A DNA stretch of 64,000 bases from Magnetospirillum molischianum DSM 120 (lineage in GTDB: Bacteria > Pseudomonadota > Alphaproteobacteria > Rhodospirillales > Magnetospirillaceae): NCBI RefSeq assembly GCF_000294655.1, contig NZ_CAHP01000012.1, forward strand, positions 16,291 to 80,290, given 5' to 3'. Position numbers and translations under genes: made by a program. The notes beneath the pieces are model-generated. The model made no database searches and was not told the DNA's origin. It saw only the letters and a program-made list of their open reading frames with translations. Numbering within the stretch: position 1 is the stretch's first letter; every line of letters starts with the position of its first letter. Of the stretch, positions 47,501 through 59,500 are shown one piece after another.

Positions 47501-50500
47501 GATTCGCTGATGCTGCTGAAGCTGGGCCAGACGGTCGAACACCGCTTTGGCCTTGAACTGCGGATGAGCCAGCTCTTCGAGGAAATCGGCACTGTCAACG
47601 ACCTTGCCGCCTATATCCAGCGCCACGCAACGGCAGCTCCGGCTCCGGTTCCTGCCCCCGCGCCCGTCATCCAGACCGCCCCGCCATCGGTTCCGGTCAT
47701 GCCGGTCGCTCCGGTCGCTCTCCCGCCGATGGACGGGGCCGGTATCGCCCCGGTGCTGCAATTCCAATTGCAATTGCTGTCACAGGTCGCGGCGCAGAAT
47801 CTCAGCAGTGTCACCGAACTGGCGCGGCAGCAAATGGCATGGTTGGGGCAGGGCGGCCTTCCCGCCGCGCCGCCTGCTGCTCCATCCCTGGCGGAGGCGG
47901 CGCCGGTCGTTCCGGCTGCGCCGCCGACTTCCCCGTCCGTGGTGCCGTCCACGAAAGTGAAACCACCGGCCAGTTCGATTGCCAAGATCCGCAACATCAA
48001 TCTGGCGGGCAGCGGGCCGCTATCGGAGCAGCAGCGCACCTTTGTCTCCGGGCTGGTCGAGCGTCATGTCGTACGGACCCATTCCTCGAAGGAGTTAACC
48101 CAGGATTCTCGCGCCGTGCTGGCTGACTGGAAGCACACGCTGTCGTTCTGGGGGCAGCTTAAAGAGGCGAAATATCCGATTGTCTCGGCCCGATCCGAAG
48201 GGGCGCGTTTCTGGGATGTCGATGGCAACGAATATATCGATGTCGCGATGGGGATGGGCGTTCACTTCTTTGGCCACAAGCCTGCCCCGATCCATGACGC
48301 TCTGATCCGCGAGATCGAACACGGGTTGGAATTGGGGACCCAATCGGCTCTGACGGGTCAGGCTGCTCTACTGATCCGCGATCTGACCGGGGTCGAGCGG
48401 GTCGCCTTTGGCAATACCGGGTCCGAAGCGGTGATGGTCGCGTTGCGGCTGGCCCGCGCCGTTACTGGTCGCGACCGGATCGTGATCTTCAAGAATGGCT
48501 ATCACGGCATTTTCGACGGAGTGCTGGCCTTCGACCAGGACGGCGAGATCGTGCCGGTCGGGCTTGGCACGCCTGCCGGAATGATCCGCGACGTGACGGT
48601 GCTCGATTACGGGTCGCCGGAGGCACTCGACATCATCGCCGCCCAGGCTGACAGTCTGGCCGCCGTGCTGATGGAGCCGGTCCAGAGCCGCAATCCCGAT
48701 CTCCAGCCGCAGGCGTTCCTCAGTCGTCTGCGCCGTCTGACCGAACAGCACGGCATCGCTCTGATTTTCGACGAGATGATCAACGGCTTCCGCATTCATC
48801 CCGGCGGGGCACAGGCATGGTTCGGCGTTCAGGCCGATATCGTCACGTATGGCAAGATCGTTGGCGGCGGCCTGCCGATCGGCGTGATCGCCGGTAAGGC
48901 CCGCTTCATCGATTATATCGACGGTGGTGCGTGGCAGTACGGCGATCGCTCCGGGCCACAATCGGCGATGATCTATTTCGGCGGCACCTTCTGCCGCAAT
49001 CCGGCGACGATGGCGACGACCCTTGCCGCGCTGACGGTGATGAAGGAAGCGGGGCCGACGTTGCAGGAGCGGGTAACGGCGCGAACCGTTGCGTTCTGCG
49101 ACGCTCTCAATCTGTGGTTCGAACGCGAATTGGTGCCGTTGCGCGCCAAGCATTTTTCGTCGCAATGGCGTCTGGTGCCGTTGGGCGAGTCCGATTTCCA
49201 GCCGCTGGAGATCGAGCTGCTCTATCTGCTGATGATCGAGCGCGGTGTTTATACTTGGGAACGCCGGATCAATTTTTTCTCGGTCGCCCATGACGATGAC
49301 GACGTAGCCCGCGTTCTGGAGGTGATCAAAACCTGCATCATCGATATCCGCGCCGCTGGATTCGCGTTCTCGCTCGATGCTTACCCCGACCCGCAATTTG
49401 GCCTTCCGTCCTCGGCCCAGCGTCGTCTTTATGCGCTCAGTCAGCGCCCCGGCGGACAATTACCCTATCACCTGCCGCAAGCGTTCTGGATCGACGGTCC
49501 GTTGGACATCGACCGGCTGGAAGACAGCTTCCGTATTATCATCCAGCGCCACGAAAGCCTGCGCACCGGCTTTAAGCTGATCGACGGTGAATTGGTGACC
49601 AGCCGCTTGGCCGAGCCGCGTTTCTCGGTCGAACGCCACCAGGCCGATTCGGCAGGGGCCGAACGGATCGCACACGATTTCCTTCGCCCGTTCGATCTTG
49701 CCGTCGCGCCGCTGCTGCGGGTCGCAATCGTTACGCTGACCGATAACCGTCACCTTCTGTTGGCCGATGCTCATCACATCGCGGTTGACGGTATTTCCTT
49801 TAATATCATCGCCGCCGAACTGATGGCGTTGTACCAGGGAACGGCGTTAACTCCGGTGGAGTACGATCTGAGGGGATGCCTGCGGCTTCAGGCCGATGCC
49901 GACCGGGACCGGCAGGGCGGACGAGACGAAGACTTCTGGCGTGAGACCCTGGCGGGCGATCTGCCACTCCTCGATCTGCCGCTTGATTTCCCGCGTCCGA
50001 CCGAACCCGATTTCGCGGGCGATAATGTCGTTCTGACCTTGGATGCGGCGGTGACGCGACGGCTGAAGGAGCTGTCGCGGGCGACCGGAACATCGCTCTA
50101 TATCGTGCTGCTGGCGGCCTATCAGGTGCTGTTGCACCGTCTGTCGGGACAGGATGACATTCTGGTCGCGGGCGCGGTGTCGGGGCGGCAAAAGGCTGAT
50201 CTGGCCGCCGCGGTCGGGATGTTCGTCAATACTGTCGTTTTCCGTGGCCATCCTTCGGCAGAGCAGCCGTTCCGGCGCTTTCTCGATGAGGTCAGGCAGG
50301 TCTGCCTCGCCGTCTACGATCACCAGGATTACCCGTTCGAACGGATGACGACGCTGAACGGGACTAGGCCGCCCGACCGCAACGCTTTGTTCGACACGAT
50401 GCTGTCCTACGAGAATGCGGGGGAACGGGCCTTCCGCATCACCGATCTGCAATTCACCCGCCGCGACATTCACCCGCCTGCCGCGATGTTCGACTTCAAC

Positions 50501-53500
50501 CTCGACATCATCGAGGAGAACGAGGTTCTGACCCTGCGGTTCTGCTACGCGACGGCGCTGTTCCGGCGCGAGACGGTGGTACGCTGGGCTGGATATTTCG
50601 AACGGATCGTTTCCGACATCCTCGACGATCCCGACCGTCCGTTGGGTCGGCTTGAGATCGTGGGTGAGGCCGAAGCCGCGTTTCTGGCCACCTGGAACGA
50701 TACTGCCGCCACCTATCCCGTCGATGCCACTCTGATCGGTTTGTTCGAAGAGCAGGTCGAAGCGCATTCGGATCGTATCGCCTTGGTCATGGGTGACGAG
50801 ACGGTGACCTATCGGGCGCTGTCGGATCGGGTGAATCGTCTGGCCCGGCGTCTGCGCACCCGGCCTGCCATCGAGCCGGGCGCTTCCGTCGCGATCTATC
50901 TCGACCGCTCGATTGCCTTCGTCGTCAGCCTGCTCGCCATTCAGAAAGTCGGGGCGGCCTATGTCCCGCTCGACATCGATTACCCCGCCGAGTTGCTGAA
51001 TGTCATCGTGACCGACAGCGGCAGTACGGCCGTGATTACACGGGCGGCGCTGGTCGGGGGACTGCCGTCTTCGGGTCAGGCGATCGCCCTTGATTTCGAC
51101 GCGCTCGAACAGCCGGGCGACGACGAGACGACCGACGAAACCGCACCGGGGCCGTCACCCGACAGCATCGCCTATATCATCTACACCTCGGGTTCGACCG
51201 GGCGGCCGAAAGGGTGCCTTGTCACTCATCGCAATGTCGTCCGGTTGATGCGGAACGACCGCCACGATTTCGATTTCGGCCCCGACGATGTTTGGGTGAC
51301 GACGCATTCGTTCTGCTTCGATTTCTCGGTGTGGGAACTCTATGGCGCGTTGCTGAACGGCGGGTCGGTGGTAATCGCCGCCCGCGAGACGATGCGCGAT
51401 CCCGACGCGCTGCTTGATCTGATCCGCCACCATCGCGTCACCGTGCTGAATCAGACCCCGCCGGCGTTCCTGGGGCTGGTTCAGGCCGAATTGGCCTGCT
51501 CGACCCATTCGCTGGGCGAACATCTGCGGATGGTGATCTTCGGTGGCGACCGGCTGGAGCCGTCCGACCTCCGCCGCTGGATCACGTTGTATCCGCCCGA
51601 GCGGATCGCGCTGATCAATATGTATGGCATCACCGAGACCACCGTTCATGTCACCTATGATCGCTTGAGCGGTGCCGATATCGAGGGACGTCCAGGGATT
51701 AGCCCGATCGGGCGTCCGTTGCCCGAGACCAATGTTTATATCTGCGACCCGGTCCTGCGGCCTCAGCCGCTCGGTGTCGTCGGCGAACTTTATGTCGGCG
51801 GCAGCGGGGTTTGCGCCGGTTACCTCAACCGCCCTGAACTGACGGCGGAACGCTTCGTCACCGTCCCCGACGGGCCGTTGTCCGGTCTGCGTCTGTATCG
51901 CACTGGCGATCTGGGGCGGTTGCGGCCCGATGGGCGGCTGGTCTATCTCGGGCGTAACGACGCCCAAGTTCAGGTGCGTGGTCACCGGGTCGAAACCGGG
52001 GCCATCGTCCAAACCCTGCTCGCTTATCCCGGTATTGAAAAGGCGCTGGTGATCGACCGCGCCGTCTCGGACGACCGGCCCGGTCTGCGCGAACTGATTG
52101 CCTACGTGATCGGAGCAGCCGACCTGACCGCGACGTCGTTGCGCAATCATCTGGCGCTCAGTCTGCCCGATTACATGATTCCATCGGCTTTTGTCCGCCT
52201 CGAAGCCTTTCCTCTGACCGCCAACGGTAAGATCGACCGCGCCGCCTTGCCGTCTCCCGAAACGGCGCGGCTGGAATCCGGCAACGCCTATCGCGCCCCT
52301 CGTGATGCGGTCGAAACCGCGATCGCTGAGGTCTGGGCCGAAGTGCTTGACGTGCCCCGTGTCGGGATCGAGGACAATTACTTTGCGCTGGGTGGCGATT
52401 CGATCAAGGCGTTGCAGATCGTCAGCCGGCTGCACCGAGTCGGGATCAAGCTTGGCCTGGGGGCGATCTTCGCTGCCAAAACGGTTGCCGCCCTGGCTCC
52501 GCTGGCAGCGCATCCCGCCGCCGCTCTCTCCGAAGAGCCAGCATCGGACCCCGTCCGCAGTGCTCCACTGACGGCGATTCAGCGCTGGTTCGTCGCCGAG
52601 CATCCCCATGACCGCGCCCATTTTAACAATGCGGTGTTGCTGCGGGCGGTGCGGCGGCTTGAACCTGATTCGATCCGCCGCGCCGTCAACGCGCTGTGGT
52701 CGCATCACGACGCCCTGCGGCTGGTGCTGACCAAGCGGGGCGAGGCGGTAGAGCAGACGGTTCGGCCGGACTCGGCGCTGGCGCTTGACATTGTTGACCT
52801 GCGTGCCGATCCAGTCCCGCTTTCGGCCCTGACCAAGCATGCCGAGACGCTTCAGCGCGGGTTCGACCTGTCGGTGGGGCCGTTGCTGCGCGCCGTTCTG
52901 TATCGGCTGCCCGATGGCGACCGGGTGCTGCTGTTATGCCACCATCTGGTCGTCGATGGTTTTTCGTGGCGGATTTTGTTGGAGGATTTTGCGACCGCTT
53001 ACGATCAGGCGGATACCCTGGAGGCCGAGCCGATCCGTTTGCCGCCGGTCAGTGATTCCTATCTCGATTGGGCCGAGATTCAAACGGCCCATGCCGCCAG
53101 TCCCGAATTGCTGGCCGAAATCCCATTCTGGGCCGGGATCGAGGCGGCCGACGTCGCGCCCCTGCCCGTTGATTTCGACGATCCGCGCCAGGGTGCGGGC
53201 GAGTTCCGTCAGGTTTCTCTCTCGCTTGATCCTGACGAGACCCGAATTTTGCTGACCGGCCTGAATCGCACGATGAAGTGCGAGATCAACGACATTCTGC
53301 TGACCGCGTTGGCCCTGGCGTTTCAGGACCAGTTCGGCGCGGCCCGGATCAAGGTCCAACTTGAAGGCCATGGCCGCGAAGAAATCGCGCCGGGTCATGA
53401 CGTGACCCGCACGGTCGGCTGGTTCACCACGATCTATCCGGTTGTGCTCGATCTGGGCGAAGAGGCGGCATCGTCCCCTGCCGAAGTGGTCGAGCGGATC

Positions 53501-56500
53501 GCTGCGCAAGTACGCCAAGTCCCGCGCAAGGGAATCGGCTATGGATTGCTGAAATATCTGACGCCGCCGTCATTGCGAGAGGCGATTGCGTTCGGTCCTC
53601 CGCCTGAGATCAATTTCAATTATCTTGGGCAGTTCAACAGCGATCCCCATCCGCTGTTCGCCCTGACCGACGATCCGGTTGGTCCGATCTTGGGTGAACG
53701 GCTGGAGCGGCCTCAGGCGATCGATATCGAAGCGATCTCGATCGGCGGTACGCTGACGGTAACCGTCTCCTATAATCATCGTCTGTACCGTCGCGAAACC
53801 GTTACCGCGCTGGCTGAAGGCTATCGTGATCGGTTGCGGGCGCTGATTGCGTTGGGCGATGGTGGTGGACCGGGCGGGAAAGGGAACAAGGAAGAGGACG
53901 AAGACGGGGCGGTTCTGGAACGCCTGGGACTCGAAGACTCGACGATCGAGGCGTTGGTTCCGCTGTCGTCGTTGCAGGAAGGGATGCTATTCCACGCTCT
54001 GTCGGGGGATCGGCAGGTCTATTTCGAGCAATTCACCTATCGCCTGCACGGTCCTCTCGATCTGGCTTGCTTCGAGGCCGGATGGCACGATCTGGCCCGC
54101 CGTCACGACATCCTGCGCGCCGCTATCGTCGCGATTCCAGGACGGCGGCCCTTTCAGGCGATCTTGAAAAGCCGTTCCGTCGAGTTCCATCATGTCGATC
54201 TGCGCGGGCAGACTTCGGATGCGTTTGAAGCCGCTGTCGCCACTTTCCAGCGGGCCGACCGTAACCGTGGTTTCGACCTGGGCCGCGATCCGCTGATGCG
54301 CGTCACCGTTCTACAACGGGACGAGACCGAGTTTGATGTGGTGTGGAGCCATCACCACATCATCCTTGACGGCTGGTCGCTGGGAATTCTTCAGCCTGAA
54401 CTGATGGAAATTTATGGCGCGCTGCGGAGTGGGCGTGCGCCATCTTTGCCGCCCGCGCCGTCCTATCGCTCTTATATCGAGTGGCTGGAGGGGCGTGACG
54501 ACGATTTGGCGCGGTCCTATTGGAGCCGAGTGCTGGCCGACGCCCCACCGCCATCGGGGATTCCCGGCATCGATCCGGCGGGACGGAGCCGGGGCCATGA
54601 GATGGCCGAGTATGCCGTGCCGCTGGACCCGGTGACGAGTCAGTCCCTGGCCGCGCTCGCCGCCCGTCTTGAGGTCACCCTCAATAGTGTGGTTCAGGCA
54701 ATATGGGCGGTGTTGCTCGCCACCTATAACAACCGGCCCGAGGTGATCTTCGGCGCGGTGGTGTCGGGCCGCCCGCCCGAACTGCCCGAAGTCGAGCGGA
54801 TCGTGGGCTTGTTCTTGCGCACCGTTCCTGTCCGTGTCGCGGTCGATCGCGAGCGGAGCTTCGCCGTCCTGGCGCGGTCGATCGCGGATCAGGCCATCGC
54901 CAGCGAGCCACACCATTTCCTGCCTCTGGCCGAGATGCAGCGCCTTTCAGGTGTCCGCCAGACTCTGTTCGATCACGTTCTGGTCTTCGAGAATTATCCG
55001 CAGGCCGTCGCCGCGCCGGACCAGGGATTGCAGGTCGATAACGTCCGCGCCTTCGAACAGATGCATTACGATTTCAGCATCGTCGTTCATCCCGCGATCA
55101 CGCCGGAGGATTCGACTGAAATCAAGTTCACCTTCAACCGAAACGTCGTCGATCCGGCTGGGATCGAACGCATTGCCGGTCATGTCAGGGTGCTGATTGC
55201 GGCAGTGCTGGCCGAGCCGGAATCTCCGTTGTCCGCCTTCGATCTGCGTGGCGACGACGACCGCAGGGAGATTGTTGCCGGGGATGCCGACGAGGCGGTT
55301 CCCGTTCCCGGACTGGTCCTCGACCTGTTCGAGGCCCAGGCAGCCCAGACTCCCGATGCCATCGCGATCGAGGCCGGATCGGATACGGTATCCTATCGCG
55401 ACCTTGACGCGCGCGCTGAAGCGTTGGCCGCCGCGTCGCGCCAGCAAGGGCTTCAGCCCGGCCAAACCGTTGGCCTGTTCCTCGGCAACGGTATCGATTA
55501 TGTCGCCTCCATCCTGGGGGTGCACAAAGCGGGCGGTATCTTTGTCCCGTTTGACCTCGAACAGCCGCCGTTGCGTCTGCGCCAACTGCTGACCCGCCTT
55601 GCCCCCCACCTGATCGTCACCGCCGAAGCCGATGTCGTGGCCGTGCGCGCCATTTTGGCCGGGCTGGACGGTGCGGGCGGACTTCACCGTCTGCTTGCCT
55701 GGACCTCCGAGGGTGGGCTGCGTCATGGCAAACCGATCAAAGGCGCGTTGGAAACGGTGGCACCACGGCCTGCCGGAACCGAGCCGGATCGTTCGGGCCG
55801 CCCCATGCCGGGGGACGGTGCCTATGTGATGTTCACGTCAGGCTCGACCGGCGAGCCGAAGGCGATCCTGTCCAGTCATCAGGGGTTGCATCATTTCATC
55901 GCCTGGGAGCGGCGGGAAGTGGCCGCCGATGCCTCGCTGCGGACCAGCAATCTGGCCCGGACCACCTTCGACGTCAGCCTGCGCGACATTTTCCTGCCGC
56001 TGATCGTCGGTGGCACGGTCTGCATCCCCGATTCCGACCTCCGAATGGACAGTGTTCGCCTGTTGCGCTGGCTGGCCGATGCTCAGGTTACCCTGATCCA
56101 TATCGTGCCGACCCTGTTCCGGCTGTTGGCCAAGGAGTTGGAGCGCGATCCAGCCGCGGGCGTGGCCCTGCCCGCGTTGCGAACTGTTCTGTTCGCGGGT
56201 GAAAGTCTTTATGGCGGCGATATCGAACGGGCGCGACGCGGCTTTGGTCCAGCGGTGGCCCTGATCAACCTGTATGGCCCGACCGAGACGACGCTCGCCA
56301 AATTTTTCCACCGGGTTGATGGCGCAATAGCGGAAAGCGGACGGCCAGTTCCTGTCGGTCGCCCGATTGCGGGGACACGGGCCGTGATCCTGAAAGGAAC
56401 GAAACCGCTTCCGGTCGGTGCGATTGGCGAAATCCTGATCCGGCCACCGTTTCCCTGCCTGGGCTATTTCGGCGATCCGGCCCTGACGGCGGATCGCTTT

Positions 56501-59500
56501 GTTCCCGATCCGACCGGAGAAGACGACAGCGGTCTGACATATTATCGCACTGGTGATCTGGGGCGGTTTCTGCCCGATGGTAGCGTCGAGTTCTGCGGTC
56601 GGATCGACGGTCAGGTCAAGGTCAGCGGGATTCGGATTGAACTCGCCGAGATCGAGCAGGCGGTGATGTCGTCCAGCCCCGAGATCGATCAGGCTGTCGC
56701 CGCCGTTCATCGCCGCGAGGACGGCGACAACGCGTTGACCTGCTATTACACCGAGAAGCAGCCGCTCGATCCCTCGGACCTGCGCCGTCGCCTCGGCGAG
56801 ACCCTGCCCAAACCGATCATCCCAAGCTATCTGATTCCGCTCGACAGCTTCGTGATGAATTTGAACGGTAAAGTTGACCGCCGTGCGTTGCCCAAGCCCG
56901 AGGAATTGATTGGCGACCGGATTCAGTTCGAGCCGCCCGCCACCCCGGTCGAAGCGCGGCTGGCGGAGATCTGGGCCGAAATCCTGGGGCTGAAGCGGGT
57001 CGGCGTCGTCTCGCCCTTCTTCGAGATCGGAGGCGATTCGCTGCGGGCGATCCGGGTGATCTCGCGGATCAACCAAGCGTTCGACGCCACCATTACCATC
57101 GGTCTGTTCTTCGAGCGCCCGACGATCCGCCTGCTGGCCGAAAGCCTGAGCGCGGGAGCGGCGTCCGGTTCCGGCCCGATTCCTACCGTGCCGGAAGCTC
57201 CCGATTATCCGGTGTCATACGCCCAACGACGGTTGTGGATTCTCGATCAGCTCTGGACCAGTGGAGCGGCCTATAACCTGTCCGCGGCCTATCTGTTGAG
57301 CGGTTCGTTCGACGTCGCGGCGTTCGAACGGGCCTTTGCCGCTTTGGTGCGGCGGCATGAAGCGTTGCGAACCGTCTTCGTGGCCGCCGGGGACGACGGA
57401 GACGCGGGGCAGACGGTGCGCCAGAAGGTTCTGGCCGACCCTGTGACCTCGGTCGGCCTGACCGACCTGCGGGACGAGTCCGACCCTGAGGCGGCGGCGC
57501 GTTTGCTGGCCGAACGAGACGCCGAGACTCCGTTCGATCTGGCCACCGGGCCGCTGCTGCGTGCCCAGGTGCTGGTGGTGGGACACGACCGTCATGTTCT
57601 GCTCGTCTCGATTCACCACATCGTTTCCGACGCGGCTTCAGTCGCGATCATGGTCGATGAAGTGCTGACGTTGTACCGGGCCGAGACCGAAGCCGGTGGG
57701 GTCGATCCGTTGCCGCCGCTGCGGATTCACTACAAGGACTATGCCGCCTGGGACAATGCCCGGATCGCTGGGGCGGAGGCGCAGCGCGATCTGGAGTATT
57801 GGCGGACCCAGTTGGCCGGGCCGCTGGTGCCGCTCGATCTCCCGCTCGATCATCCCCGCCCGGCCTTGCCGCAGTTTCGCGGCGGTCGGGTGACCCGTCC
57901 GCTCGATCCCAGGCTGGTTGAGGCATTGCGTCAATTTGTCCGCGTTCGCCAGGGGACGTTGTTCATGGTCGCGGTGGCCCTGGTCAAGACGCTGCTGTTC
58001 CGCATCACCGGCCAGACCGACATCATTGTCGGCAGCCCGATTGCCAGCCGCGACCGTGAGGAACTGCGCGATCAGATCGGCTTCTACGTCAACACGCTGG
58101 CTTTGCGCGACCGGGTTACGGCCGAGGACGGTTTCGCCCCGCTGTTCGAACGGGTCAAGGCGACGATTGCCGCCGCGCTGGAACACCGGGCGTATCCGTT
58201 CGATCGGTTGGTCGAGGAATTGGGCTTGCCGCGTGACCTCAGCCGCACGCCGGTTTTCGATGTCGCCGTGGTGTTGCAGGACGGTATTCAGCGCGGCCTG
58301 ACCCTGAGCGGCCTTGCCGTCGAGGACTTCCACGAGCAGCGCAGCATCAGCAAGTTCAGCCTGGCTTTCGAATTCGTTGAGACCGAAGGCGGTGGGCTGA
58401 CGCTGGGGTTGGAATATGACAGCGATCTGTTCGACCGGAGCCATATCGAGCGTCTGGTCGGTCATTTTATCGAACTGAGCGCACAGGCGGTAGCCGACCC
58501 GCTTCGCAGTCTGGCCGCGCTTCCCATCGTGCCTGAGGCGGAGCGTCAGATCCTGGCCGGTCGGACTCCCGGTCCAGAGATCCCGGCTGAGATCACCCTG
58601 ATCTCGCTGTTCGATGCCGCTGTCGCCGCTTTTCCGAACCGGCCTGCCGTGGCGATTGAGGACCGCTCCTTTGATTACGCGACCCTTGGCCGGATGGTCG
58701 AGGCGGTGGCGCGCGCGCTGGCCGCGACCGGAACGGTCGGTCGGGGCGATCGCGTCGGTCTGTTGCTGGAACGAAACGAATGGTGGGTAGTGGCCTTTCT
58801 GGCGACGATGCGGCTGGGGGCCGCCGCCGTTCCGCTCGATCCTTCCTATCCGCGTTCGCGGCTTGATTTCATGCGGGACGATGCCGGATGCGCCGCAATC
58901 CTGAGCCAGTCGCCTTATCTCGAATCGGCGGGCGAGGGGACCTCGCCGGTGTTTGACATCGATGCCCTGGTTGAGACTGCGCCCCAATCTCCGCTATCGG
59001 TGACGGTGGCGGCCGATGATGTTGCTTATGTGATTTATACCTCCGGCTCGACCGGGCGGCCCAAGGGGGTGCTGCTCAGTCATCGCGGCGCGGTCAATCT
59101 GGCCTTCGCCCATCGCGACAGTTTGTGCATTCTGCCCCGTCACCGCGTGTTGCAATTCGCTCCCACCTCGTTCGATGCCTCGGTCTGGGAAGTGCTGATG
59201 GCGCTGATGCAGGGGGCTTGCCTGGTGATCGCCGGACCGGAGCGGATTCGCGATCCTCAGGATTTCGCCGCTTATCTAAAGCAACAGCAGGTCACGGTCG
59301 CAACTCTGCCGCCGTCTTATCTGGCACAGCTTGATCCCGACGATCTGGCCCCGCTCCAGCTTCTGGTTTCGGCCGGAGAACCGCCCGATCCAGATCAGGC
59401 AAGGCTGCTGGCCGGGCGTCTGTGCTTCGTTAACGCTTATGGTCCGACCGAGGCGACGGTGTGCGCGACGTGGTATCAGGTCGATCCCGAGCGCGACCGG

